DNA from: Cinclus cinclus
Lineage: Eukaryota > Chordata > Aves > Passeriformes > Cinclidae
Length of the DNA: 64,000 bases
Direction of reading: 5' to 3'
Assembly: GCF_963662255.1 (NCBI RefSeq)
Contig: NC_085047.1
Location: forward strand, 22,821,258-22,885,257
Part shown: positions 23,478 to 35,907 of the stretch, piece by piece
How positions within the stretch are numbered: position 1 is the stretch's first letter
Layout: each line of letters opens with the position of its first letter
Position numbers and translations under genes: made by a program
Notes under the pieces: model-generated
Seen by the model: only the letters and a program-made list of their open reading frames with translations
What the model was told of the DNA's origin: nothing
The model's database searches: none

Positions 23478-24859
23478 CGAGGAATACTTGCTGGCTTAAG
23501 TCGTTCCATGCTCAAGGCATTCATCAGAGCAACACAGTGTGGGAAAAGAGGAGGGAACATTGCAGGACAAATTTCTATGCCGGGACATTATTGTCTGCGA
23601 GACAGCTCTCCGGAGCGCTAGTATTTGGCCAGGCTGAAATCAGCGCCACGGGAAGCCAATCTGACAAGCGGAGTGCAAACGAGCGCGGCGATATGGGGCC
23701 GCTTGGCAGGTGGCCGAAGAAAGACGGCTGCCCCGTGAATGTGGTGCCAGAAGGCAAGTTTCAGCAGGGCGTTCCGGGCCAGCTCAATGTGCAGCCGCAG
23801 TTGTTCTAGGCGAGTTCTAGCCGAGAAGCTTTCCGTCTCCATTCACGAGACAAGAAAGGCAGAAGGCAAGGGCACCCAGGGTTGAGAAGAAAAGTGCGCG
23901 TAGCGAGCTCGTTGCGGCAGAGGCGAAAGCCAGGAGCAGCGCGCTCGGTGCGAGAAGTAGAGGGCGCTTCGCCTCCTTGGGAAGGAAATCGCGTCTGGGC
24001 ACGAACGACAGCCAGCGAAGCTTCAGGAACAACAGGCTGTTCTGCTCAGCGTACGAGCCTGAAGTGAGTGGCAAGGGGTAAGCGGGCAGTTCCAAGGCAT
24101 CTAGCTTTCCTGCTAGCAATGCCATTTCTACCCTGCCGTGCAAAACGTTGTCCTTTGCCGTTATGCTCCGAGATGCAGAGAGCACGTCGGCAGACGCAGT
24201 GCAGAGGGAAAGGACACAGTATCCTTGGGAGTGTGACGCCGCTTAGGCGGGCAAAGCAGAAAGGTGCCGCCCTGCCACCGGCTTTGACTGCCTGAGCTTC
24301 CTTGCTAGGACAGCACCTGTCGAAAGCTGGCAACTAGGCTGCCAGAGTGCAGAATGTAGGCGGTGCGGCACGCTTGCTTGCCGAAAGCCAGTATCAGCGA
24401 GACAGCGTGCTAGGCTCTGTTTCACAGCTCCTTGGAGAACACGCACTTGAAGAATGCCGTCTCTGTTCCGCAAAAGCTCTGCCCCAGTGAAAGGTGGAAG
24501 AAGCAGCCTGTGGCCACGGGCAGAGCTGGTCAACAGCTGCGCCTAACTTTCCCAAGCTGCGAGAGCATTCGCAGCCGAGTTCTGCTTTGACAGAGCTATT
24601 GGTGAACTTTTGCGGTCCCGGAAGCTGCTGAAACCAAGGCTGTGTTCCGCCTCTTCATTCTTGGCTTTCTGTGCTCCAGCGAGTTGTCAAGCTCGGACAC
24701 GGCATTCAGCTTTGCCGCCTCTCTGCACGGAAAGCACTAGACAGAACTAGTGTGCTTCGTGCATGCTCTCTCCTCGCTTTTATGGTCACGGCTCTGCTTT
24801 TTGCTTGGCAGCGTTCACAGGGTCCACGGCGTACCTCTTGCACGGCGAGAGGTGGCCGG
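23478..24859 (+). repeat. Satellite copy 18, the only 1,382-bp unit
   Basis: R type (17G, GG, 513C, 970T, 1136G, 1366G) with one extra C at about 24275, in the short hairpin-forming stretch near offset 786-801. The insertion is unique and lengthens the unit by one. Confidence 0.98.
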
Positions 24860-26240
24860 CGAGGAATACTTGCTGGCTTAAGTCGTTCCATGCTCAAGGC
24901 ATTCATCAGAGCAACACAGTGTGGGAAAAGAGGAGGGAACATTGCAGGACAAATTTCTATGCCGGGACATTATTGTCTGCGAGACAGCTCTCCGGAGCGC
25001 TAGTATTTGGCCAGGCTGAAATCAGCGCCACGGGAAGCCAATCTGACAAGCGGAGTGCAAACGAGCGCGGCGATATGGGGCCGCTTGGCAGGTGGCCGAA
25101 GAAAGACGGCTGCCCCGTGAATGTGGTGCCAGAAGGCAAGTTTCAGCAGGGCGTTCCGGGCCAGCTCAATGTGCAGCCGCAGTTGTTCTAGGCGAGTTCT
25201 AGCCGAGAAGCTTTCCGTCTCCATTCACGAGACAAGAAAGGCAGAAGGCAAGGGCACCCAGGGTTGAGAAGAAAAGTGCGCGTAGCGAGCTCGTTGCGGC
25301 AGAGGCGAAAGCCAGGAGCAGCGCGCTCGGTGCGAGAAGTAGAGGGCGCTTCGCCTCCTTGGGAAGGAAATCGCGTCTGGGCACGAACGACAGCCAGCGA
25401 AGCTTCAGGAACAACAGGCTGTTCTGCTCAGCGTACGAGCCTGAAGTGAGTGGCAAGGGGTAAGCGGGCAGTTCCAAGGCATCTAGCTTTCCTGCTAGCA
25501 ATGCCATTTCTACCCTGCCGTGCAAAACGTTGTCCTTTGCCGTTATGCTCCGAGATGCAGAGAGCACGTCGGCAGACGCAGTGCAGAGGGAAAGGACACA
25601 GTATCCTTGGGAGTGTGACGCCGCTTAGGCGGGCAAAGCAGAAAGGTGCCGCCCTGCACCGGCTTTGACTGCCTGAGCTTCCTTGCTAGGACAGCACCTG
25701 TCGAAAGCTGGCAACTAGGCTGCCAGAGTGCAGAATGTAGGCGGTGCGGCACGCTTGCTTGCCGAAAGCCAGTATCAGCGAGACAGCGTGCTAGGCTCTG
25801 TTTCACAGCTCCTTGGAGAACACGCACTTGAAGAATGCCGTCTCTGTTCCGCAAAAGCTCTGCCCCAGTGAAAGGTGGAAGAAGCAGCCTGTGGCCACGG
25901 GCAGAGCTGGTCAACAGCTGCGCCTAACTTTCCCAAGCTGCGAGAGCATTCGCAGCCGAGTTCTGCTTTGACAGAGCTATTGGTGAACTTTTGCGGTCCC
26001 GGAAGCTGCTGAAACCAAGGCTGTGTTCCGCCTCTTCATTCTTGGCTTTCTGTGCTCCAGCGAGTTGTCAAGCTCGGACACGGCATTCAGCTTTGCCGCC
26101 TCTCTGCACGGAAAGCACTAGACAGAACTAGTGTGCTTCGTGCATGCTCTCTCCTCGCTTTTATGGTCACGGCTCTGCTTTTTGCTTGGCAGCGTTCACA
26201 GGGTCCACGGCGTACCTCTTGCACAGCGAGAGGTGGCCGG
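24860..26240 (+). repeat. Satellite copy 19, R type with 1366A
   Basis: Markers are 17G, GG, 513C, 970T, 1136G, 1366A. It appears identical to copy 20 and has the same markers as copy 35. Confidence 0.98.
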
Positions 26241-27621
26241 CGAGGAATACTTGCTGGCTTAAGTCGTTCCATGCTCAAGGCATTCATCAGAGCAACACAG
26301 TGTGGGAAAAGAGGAGGGAACATTGCAGGACAAATTTCTATGCCGGGACATTATTGTCTGCGAGACAGCTCTCCGGAGCGCTAGTATTTGGCCAGGCTGA
26401 AATCAGCGCCACGGGAAGCCAATCTGACAAGCGGAGTGCAAACGAGCGCGGCGATATGGGGCCGCTTGGCAGGTGGCCGAAGAAAGACGGCTGCCCCGTG
26501 AATGTGGTGCCAGAAGGCAAGTTTCAGCAGGGCGTTCCGGGCCAGCTCAATGTGCAGCCGCAGTTGTTCTAGGCGAGTTCTAGCCGAGAAGCTTTCCGTC
26601 TCCATTCACGAGACAAGAAAGGCAGAAGGCAAGGGCACCCAGGGTTGAGAAGAAAAGTGCGCGTAGCGAGCTCGTTGCGGCAGAGGCGAAAGCCAGGAGC
26701 AGCGCGCTCGGTGCGAGAAGTAGAGGGCGCTTCGCCTCCTTGGGAAGGAAATCGCGTCTGGGCACGAACGACAGCCAGCGAAGCTTCAGGAACAACAGGC
26801 TGTTCTGCTCAGCGTACGAGCCTGAAGTGAGTGGCAAGGGGTAAGCGGGCAGTTCCAAGGCATCTAGCTTTCCTGCTAGCAATGCCATTTCTACCCTGCC
26901 GTGCAAAACGTTGTCCTTTGCCGTTATGCTCCGAGATGCAGAGAGCACGTCGGCAGACGCAGTGCAGAGGGAAAGGACACAGTATCCTTGGGAGTGTGAC
27001 GCCGCTTAGGCGGGCAAAGCAGAAAGGTGCCGCCCTGCACCGGCTTTGACTGCCTGAGCTTCCTTGCTAGGACAGCACCTGTCGAAAGCTGGCAACTAGG
27101 CTGCCAGAGTGCAGAATGTAGGCGGTGCGGCACGCTTGCTTGCCGAAAGCCAGTATCAGCGAGACAGCGTGCTAGGCTCTGTTTCACAGCTCCTTGGAGA
27201 ACACGCACTTGAAGAATGCCGTCTCTGTTCCGCAAAAGCTCTGCCCCAGTGAAAGGTGGAAGAAGCAGCCTGTGGCCACGGGCAGAGCTGGTCAACAGCT
27301 GCGCCTAACTTTCCCAAGCTGCGAGAGCATTCGCAGCCGAGTTCTGCTTTGACAGAGCTATTGGTGAACTTTTGCGGTCCCGGAAGCTGCTGAAACCAAG
27401 GCTGTGTTCCGCCTCTTCATTCTTGGCTTTCTGTGCTCCAGCGAGTTGTCAAGCTCGGACACGGCATTCAGCTTTGCCGCCTCTCTGCACGGAAAGCACT
27501 AGACAGAACTAGTGTGCTTCGTGCATGCTCTCTCCTCGCTTTTATGGTCACGGCTCTGCTTTTTGCTTGGCAGCGTTCACAGGGTCCACGGCGTACCTCT
27601 TGCACAGCGAGAGGTGGCCGG
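26241..27621 (+). repeat. Satellite copy 20, R type with 1366A
   Basis: It appears identical to copy 19, consistent with a single-unit duplication. Confidence 0.98.
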
Positions 27622-29002
27622 CGAGGAATACTTGCTGGCTTAAGTCGTTCCATGCTCAAGGCATTCATCAGAGCAACACAGTGTGGGAAAAGAGGAGGGA
27701 ACATTGCAGGACAAATTTCTATGCCGGGACATTATTGTCTGCGAGACAGCTCTCCGGAGCGCTAGTATTTGGCCAGGCTGAAATCAGCGCCACGGGAAGC
27801 CAATCTGACAAGCGGAGTGCAAACGAGCGCGGCGATATGGGGCCGCTTGGCAGGTGGCCGAAGAAAGACGGCTGCCCCGTGAATGTGGTGCCAGAAGGCA
27901 AGTTTCAGCAGGGCGTTCCGGGCCAGCTCAATGTGCAGCCGCAGTTGTTCTAGGCGAGTTCTAGCCGAGAAGCTTTCCGTCTCCATTCACGAGACAAGAA
28001 AGGCAGAAGGCAAGGGCACCCAGGGTTGAGAAGAAAAGTGCGCGTAGCGAGCTCGTTGCGGCAGAAGCGAAAGCCAGGAGCAGCGCGCTCGGTGCGAGAA
28101 GTAGAGGGCGCTTCGCCTCCTTGGGAAGGAAATCGCGTCTGGGCACGAACGACAGCCAGCGAAGCTTCAGGAACAACAGGCTGTTCTGCTCAGCGTACGA
28201 GCCTGAAGTGAGTGGCAAGGGGTAAGCGGGCAGTTCCAAGGCATCTAGCTTTCCTGCTAGCAATGCCATTTCTACCCTGCCGTGCAAAACGTTGTCCTTT
28301 GCCGTTATGCTCCGAGATGCAGAGAGCACGTCGGCAGACGCAGTGCAGAGGGAAAGGACACAGTATCCTTGGGAGTGTGACGCCGCTTAGGCGGGCAAAG
28401 CAGAAAGGTGCCGCCCTGCACCGGCTTTGACTGCCTGAGCTTCCTTGCTAGGACAGCACCTGTCGAAAGCTGGCAACTAGGCTGCCAGAGTGCAGAATGT
28501 AGGCGGTGCGGCACGCTTGCTTGCCGAAAGCCAGTATCAGCGAGACAGCGTGCTAGGCTCTGTTTCACAGCTCCTTGGAGAACACGCACTGGAAGAATGC
28601 CGTCTCTGTTCCGCAAAAGCTCTGCCCCAGTGAAAGGTGGAAGAAGCAGCCTGTGGCCACGGGCAGAGCTGGTCAACAGCTGCGCCTAACTTTCCCAAGC
28701 TGCGAGAGCATTCGCAGCCGAGTTCTGCTTTGACAGAGCTATTGGTGAACTTTTGCAGTCCCGGAAGCTGCTGAAACCAAGGCTGTGTTCCGCCTCTTCA
28801 TTCTTGGCTTTCTGTGCTCCAGCGAGTTGTCAAGCTCGGACACGGCATTCAGCTTTGCCGCCTCTCTGCACGGAAAGCACTAGACAGAACTAGTGTGCTT
28901 CGTGCATGCTCTCTCCTCGCTTTTATGGTCACGGCTCTGCTTTTTGCTTGGCAGCGTTCACAGGGTCCACGGCGTACCTCTTGCACGGCGAGAGGTGGCC
29001 GG
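27622..29002 (+). repeat. Satellite copy 21, K type with 970G
   Basis: Markers are 17G, AG at 445-446, 513C, 970G, 1136A, 1366G. The nearest match elsewhere is copy 36, which differs by 1366A. It starts the K/R alternation of copies 21-29. Confidence 0.98.
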
Positions 29003-30383
29003 CGAGGAATACTTGCTGGCTTAAGTCGTTCCATGCTCAAGGCATTCATCAGAGCAACACAGTGTGGGAAAAGAGGAGGGAACATTGCAGGACAAATTTC
29101 TATGCCGGGACATTATTGTCTGCGAGACAGCTCTCCGGAGCGCTAGTATTTGGCCAGGCTGAAATCAGCGCCACGGGAAGCCAATCTGACAAGCGGAGTG
29201 CAAACGAGCGCGGCGATATGGGGCCGCTTGGCAGGTGGCCGAAGAAAGACGGCTGCCCCGTGAATGTGGTGCCAGAAGGCAAGTTTCAGCAGGGCGTTCC
29301 GGGCCAGCTCAATGTGCAGCCGCAGTTGTTCTAGGCGAGTTCTAGCCGAGAAGCTTTCCGTCTCCATTCACGAGACAAGAAAGGCAGAAGGCAAGGGCAC
29401 CCAGGGTTGAGAAGAAAAGTGCGCGTAGCGAGCTCGTTGCGGCAGAGGCGAAAGCCAGGAGCAGCGCGCTCGGTGCGAGAAGTAGAGGGCGCTTCGCCTC
29501 CTTGGGAAGGAAATCGCGTCTGGGCACGAACGACAGCCAGCGAAGCTTCAGGAACAACAGGCTGTTCTGCTCAGCGTACGAGCCTGAAGTGAGTGGCAAG
29601 GGGTAAGCGGGCAGTTCCAAGGCATCTAGCTTTCCTGCTAGCAATGCCATTTCTACCCTGCCGTGCAAAACGTTGTCCTTTGCCGTTATGCTCCGAGATG
29701 CAGAGAGCACGTCGGCAGACGCAGTGCAGAGGGAAAGGACACAGTATCCTTGGGAGTGTGACGCCGCTTAGGCGGGCAAAGCAGAAAGGTGCCGCCCTGC
29801 ACCGGCTTTGACTGCCTGAGCTTCCTTGCTAGGACAGCACCTGTCGAAAGCTGGCAACTAGGCTGCCAGAGTGCAGAATGTAGGCGGTGCGGCACGCTTG
29901 CTTGCCGAAAGCCAGTATCAGCGAGACAGCGTGCTAGGCTCTGTTTCACAGCTCCTTGGAGAACACACACTTGAAGAATGCCGTCTCTGTTCCGCAAAAG
30001 CTCTGCCCCAGTGAAAGGTGGAAGAAGCAGCCTGTGGCCACGGGCAGAGCTGGTCAACAGCTGCGCCTAACTTTCCCAAGCTGCGAGAGCATTCGCAGCC
30101 GAGTTCTGCTTTGACAGAGCTATTGGTGAACTTTTGCGGTCCCGGAAGCTGCTGAAACCAAGGCTGTGTTCCGCCTCTTCATTCTTGGCTTTCTGTGCTC
30201 CAGCGAGTTGTCAAGCTCGGACACGGCATTCAGCTTTGCCGCCTCTCTGCACGGAAAGCACTAGACAGAACTAGTGTGCTTCGTGCATGCTCTCTCCTCG
30301 CTTTTATGGTCACGGCTCTGCTTTTTGCTTGGCAGCGTTCACAGGGTCCACGGCGTACCTCTTGCACGGCGAGAGGTGGCCGG
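29003..30383 (+). repeat. Satellite copy 22, R type with 29967A
   Basis: R type as copy 14, plus a CpG-type G-to-A change at 29967 shared only with the adjacent K-type copy 23. Confidence 0.98.
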
Positions 30384-31764
30384 CGAGGAATACTTGCTGG
30401 CTTAAGTCGTTCCATGCTCAAGGCATTCATCAGAGCAACACAGTGTGGGAAAAGAGGAGGGAACATTGCAGGACAAATTTCTATGCCGGGACATTATTGT
30501 CTGCGAGACAGCTCTCCGGAGCGCTAGTATTTGGCCAGGCTGAAATCAGCGCCACGGGAAGCCAATCTGACAAGCGGAGTGCAAACGAGCGCGGCGATAT
30601 GGGGCCGCTTGGCAGGTGGCCGAAGAAAGACGGCTGCCCCGTGAATGTGGTGCCAGAAGGCAAGTTTCAGCAGGGCGTTCCGGGCCAGCTCAATGTGCAG
30701 CCGCAGTTGTTCTAGGCGAGTTCTAGCCGAGAAGCTTTCCGTCTCCATTCACGAGACAAGAAAGGCAGAAGGCAAGGGCACCCAGGGTTGAGAAGAAAAG
30801 TGCGCGTAGCGAGCTCGTTGCGGCAGAAGCGAAAGCCAGGAGCAGCGCGCTCGGTGCGAGAAGTAGAGGGCGCTTCGCCTCCTTGGGAAGGAAATCGCGT
30901 CTGGGCACGAACGACAGCCAGCGAAGCTTCAGGAACAACAGGCTGTTCTGCTCAGCGTACGAGCCTGAAGTGAGTGGCAAGGGGTAAGCGGGCAGTTCCA
31001 AGGCATCTAGCTTTCCTGCTAGCAATGCCATTTCTACCCTGCCGTGCAAAACGTTGTCCTTTGCCGTTATGCTCCGAGATGCAGAGAGCACGTCGGCAGA
31101 CGCAGTGCAGAGGGAAAGGACACAGTATCCTTGGGAGTGTGACGCCGCTTAGGCGGGCAAAGCAGAAAGGTGCCGCCCTGCACCGGCTTTGACTGCCTGA
31201 GCTTCCTTGCTAGGACAGCACCTGTCGAAAGCTGGCAACTAGGCTGCCAGAGTGCAGAATGTAGGCGGTGCGGCACGCTTGCTTGCCGAAAGCCAGTATC
31301 AGCGAGACAGCGTGCTAGGCTCTGTTTCACAGCTCCTTGGAGAACACACACTTGAAGAATGCCGTCTCTGTTCCGCAAAAGCTCTGCCCCAGTGAAAGGT
31401 GGAAGAAGCAGCCTGTGGCCACGGGCAGAGCTGGTCAACAGCTGCGCCTAACTTTCCCAAGCTGCGAGAGCATTCGCAGCCGAGTTCTGCTTTGACAGAG
31501 CTATTGGTGAACTTTTGCAGTCCCGGAAGCTGCTGAAACCAAGGCTGTGTTCCGCCTCTTCATTCTTGGCTTTCTGTGCTCCAGCGAGTTGTCAAGCTCG
31601 GACACGGCATTCAGCTTTGCCGCCTCTCTGCACGGAAAGCACTAGACAGAACTAGTGTGCTTCGTGCATGCTCTCTCCTCGCTTTTATGGTCACGGCTCT
31701 GCTTTTTGCTTGGCAGCGTTCACAGGGTCCACGGCGTACCTCTTGCACGGCGAGAGGTGGCCGG
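30384..31764 (+). repeat. Satellite copy 23, K type with 31348A
   Basis: K type as copy 15, with the change at 31348 that matches 29967 in copy 22 although flanking markers at 445-446 and 1136 differ between the two. Confidence 0.98.
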
Positions 31765-33145
31765 CGAGGAATACTTGCTGGCTTAAGTCGTTCCATGCTC
31801 AAGGCATTCATCAGAGCAACACAGTGTGGGAAAAGAGGAGGGAACATTGCAGGACAAATTTCTATGCCGGGACATTATTGTCTGCGAGACAGCTCTCCGG
31901 AGCGCTAGTATTTGGCCAGGCTGAAATCAGCGCCACGGGAAGCCAATCTGACAAGCGGAGTGCAAACGAGCGCGGCGATATGGGGCCGCTTGGCAGGTGG
32001 CCGAAGAAAGACGGCTGCCCCGTGAATGTGGTGCCAGAAGGCAAGTTTCAGCAGGGCGTTCCGGGCCAGCTCAATGTGCAGCCGCAGTTGTTCTAGGCGA
32101 GTTCTAGCCGAGAAGCTTTCCGTCTCCATTCACGAGACAAGAAAGGCAGAAGGCAAGGGCACCCAGGGTTGAGAAGAAAAGTGCGCGTAGCGAGCTCGTT
32201 GCGGCAGAAGCGAAAGCCAGGAGCAGCGCGCTCGGTGCGAGAAGTAGAGGGCGCTTCGCCTCCTTGGGAAGGAAATCGCGTCTGGGCACGAACGACAGCC
32301 AGCGAAGCTTCAGGAACAACAGGCTGTTCTGCTCAGCGTACGAGCCTAAAGTGAGTGGCAAGGGGTAAGCGGGCAGTTCCAAGGCATCTAGCTTTCCTGC
32401 TAGCAATGCCATTTCTACCCTGCCGTGCAAAACGTTGTCCTTTGCCGTTATGCTCCGAGATGCAGAGAGCACGTCGGCAGACGCAGTGCAGAGGGAAAGG
32501 ACACAGTATCCTTGGGAGTGTGACGCCGCTTAGGCGGGCAAAGCAGAAAGGTGCCGCCCTGCACCGGCTTTGACTGCCTGAGCTTCCTTGCTAGGACAGC
32601 ACCTGTCGAAAGCTGGCAACTAGGCTGCCAGAGTGCAGAATGTAGGCGGTGCGGCACGCTTGCTTGCCGAAAGCCAGTATCAGCGAGACAGCGTGCTAGG
32701 CTCTGTTTCACAGCTCCCTGTAGAACACGCACTTGAAGAATGCCGTCTCTGTTCCGCAAAAGCTCTGCCCCAGTGAAAGGTGGAAGAAGCAGCCTGTGGC
32801 CACGGGCAGAGCTGGTCAACAGCTGCGCCTAACTTTCCCAAGCTGCGAGAGCATTCGCAGCCGAGTTCTGCTTTGACAGAGCTATTGGTGAACTTTTGCA
32901 GTCCCGGAAGCTGCTGAAACCAAGGCTGTGTTCCGCCTCTTCATTCTTGGCTTTCTGTGCTCCAGCGAGTTGTCAAGCTCGGACACGGCATTCAGCTTTG
33001 CCGCCTCTCTGCACGGAAAGCACTAGACAGAACTAGTGTGCTTCGTGCATGCTCTCTCCTCGCTTTTATGGTCACGGCTCTGCTTTTTGCTTGGCAGCGT
33101 TCACAGGGTCCACGGCGTACCTCTTGCACGGCGAGAGGTGGCCGG
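31765..33145 (+). repeat. Satellite copy 24, K type, double variant
   Basis: K type carrying the copy-16 change (A at 32348) and two further changes, T-to-C at 32718 and G-to-T at 32721, shared only with copy 26. Confidence 0.98.
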
Positions 33146-34526
33146 CGAGGAATACTTGCTGGCTTAAGTCGTTCCATGCTCAAGGCATTCATCAGAGCAA
33201 CACAGTGTGGGAAAAGAGGAGGGAACATTGCAGGACAAATTTCTATGCCGGGACATTATTGTCTGCGAGACAGCTCTCCGGAGCGCTAGTATTTGGCCAG
33301 GCTGAAATCAGCGCCACGGGAAGCCAATCTGACAAGCGGAGTGCAAACGAGCGCGGCGATATGGGGCCGCTTGGCAGGTGGCCGAAGAAAGACGGCTGCC
33401 CCGTGAATGTGGTGCCAGAAGGCAAGTTTCAGCAGGGCGTTCCGGGCCAGCTCAATGTGCAGCCGCAGTTGTTCTAGGCGAGTTCTAGCCGAGAAGCTTT
33501 CCGTCTCCATTCACGAGACAAGAAAGGCAGAAGGCAAGGGCACCCAGGGTTGAGAAGAAAAGTGCGCGTAGCGAGCTCGTTGCGGCAGAGGCGAAAGCCA
33601 GGAGCAGCGCGCTCGGTGCGAGAAGTAGAGGGCGCTTCGCCTCCTTGGGAAGGAAATCGCGTCTGGGCACGAACGACAGCCAGCGAAGCTTCAGGAACAA
33701 CAGGCTGTTCTGCTCAGCGTACGAGCCTGAAGTGAGTGGCAAGGGGTAAGTGGGCAGTTCCAAGGCATCTAGCTTTCCTGCTAGCAATGCCATTTCTACC
33801 CTGCCGTGCAAAACGTTGTCCTTTGCCGTTATGCTCCGAGATGCAGAGAGCACGTCAGCAGACGCAGTGCAGAGGGAAAGGACACAGTATCCTTGGGAGT
33901 GTGACGCCGCTTAGGCGGGCAAAGCAGAAAGGTGCCGCCCTGCACCGGCTTTGACTGCCTGAGCTTCCTTGCTAGGACAGCACCTGTCGAAAGCTGGCAA
34001 CTAGGCTGCCAGAGTGCAGAATGTAGGCGGTGCGGCACGCTTGCTTGCCGAAAGCCAGTATCAGCGAGACAGCGTGCTAGGCTCTGTTTCACAGCTCCTT
34101 GGAGAACACGCACTTGAAGAATGCCGTCTCTGTTCCGCAAAAGCTCTGCCCCAGTGAAAGGTGGAAGAAGCAGCCTGTGGCCACGGGCAGAGCTGGTCAA
34201 CAGCTGCGCCTAACTTTCCCAAGCTGCGAGAGCATTCGCAGCCGAGTTCTGCTTTGACAGAGCTATTGGTGAACTTTTGCGGTCCCGGAAGCTGCTGAAA
34301 CCAAGGCTGTGTTCCGCCTCTTCATTCTTGGCTTTCTGTGCTCCAGCGAGTTGTCAAGCTCGGACACGGCATTCAGCTTTGCCGCCTCTCTGCACGGAAA
34401 GCACTAGACAGAACTAGTGTGCTTCGTGCATGCTCTCTCCTCGCTTTTATGGTCACGGCTCTGCTTTTTGCTTGGCAGCGTTCACAGGGTCCACGGCGTA
34501 CCTCTTGCACGGCGCGAGGTGGCCGG
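33146..34526 (+). repeat. Satellite copy 25, R type with 606T
   Basis: GG at 445-446, 606T, 970T, 1136G, with G-to-A at 33857 and A-to-C at 34515 shared only with copy 27. The unit after it begins with T instead of C (34527). Confidence 0.98.
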
Positions 34527-35907
34527 TGAGGAATACTTGCTGGCTTAAGTCGTTCCATGCTCAAGGCATTCATCAGAGCAACACAGTGTGGGAAAAGAGG
34601 AGGGAACATTGCAGGACAAATTTCTATGCCGGGACATTATTGTCTGCGAGACAGCTCTCCGGAGCGCTAGTATTTGGCCAGGCTGAAATCAGCGCCACGG
34701 GAAGCCAATCTGACAAGCGGAGTGCAAACGAGCGCGGCGATATGGGGCCGCTTGGCAGGTGGCCGAAGAAAGACGGCTGCCCCGTGAATGTGGTGCCAGA
34801 AGGCAAGTTTCAGCAGGGCGTTCCGGGCCAGCTCAATGTGCAGCCGCAGTTGTTCTAGGCGAGTTCTAGCCGAGAAGCTTTCCGTCTCCATTCACGAGAC
34901 AAGAAAGGCAGAAGGCAAGGGCACCCAGGGTTGAGAAGAAAAGTGCGCGTAGCGAGCTCGTTGCGGCAGAAGCGAAAGCCAGGAGCAGCGCGCTCGGTGC
35001 GAGAAGTAGAGGGCGCTTCGCCTCCTTGGGAAGGAAATCGCGTCTGGGCACGAACGACAGCCAGCGAAGCTTCAGGAACAACAGGCTGTTCTGCTCAGCG
35101 TACGAGCCTGAAGTGAGTGGCAAGGGGTAAGCGGGCAGTTCCAAGGCATCTAGCTTTCCTGCTAGCAATGCCATTTCTACCCTGCCGTGCAAAACGTTGT
35201 CCTTTGCCGTTATGCTCCGAGATGCAGAGAGCACGTCGGCAGACGCAGTGCAGAGGGAAAGGACACAGTATCCTTGGGAGTGTGACGCCGCTTAGGCGGG
35301 CAAAGCAGAAAGGTGCCGCCCTGCACCGGCTTTGACTGCCTGAGCTTCCTTGCTAGGACAGCACCTGTCGAAAGCTGGCAACTAGGCTGCCAGAGTGCAG
35401 AATGTAGGCGGTGCGGCACGCTTGCTTGCCGAAAGCCAGTATCAGCGAGACAGCGTGCTAGGCTCTGTTTCACAGCTCCCTGTAGAACACGCACTTGAAG
35501 AATGCCGTCTCTGTTCCGCAAAAGCTCTGCCCCAGTGAAAGGTGGAAGAAGCAGCCTGTGGCCACGGGCAGAGCTGGTCAACAGCTGCGCCTAACTTTCC
35601 CAAGCTGCGAGAGCATTCGCAGCCGAGTTCTGCTTTGACAGAGCTATTGGTGAACTTTTGCAGTCCCGGAAGCTGCTGAAACCAAGGCTGTGTTCCGCCT
35701 CTTCATTCTTGGCTTTCTGTGCTCCAGCGAGTTGTCAAGCTCGGACACGGCATTCAGCTTTGCCGCCTCTCTGCACGGAAAGCACTAGACAGAACTAGTG
35801 TGCTTCGTGCATGCTCTCTCCTCGCTTTTATGGTCACGGCTCTGCTTTTTGCTTGGCAGCGTTCACAGGGTCCACGGCGTACCTCTTGCACGGCGAGAGG
35901 TGGCCGG
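34527..35907 (+). repeat. Satellite copy 26, K type
   Basis: K type (AG, 513C, 970T, 1136A) with the paired changes at 35480 and 35483 seen in copy 24. It lacks copy 24's change at the 32348-equivalent site. First base is T. Confidence 0.98.
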
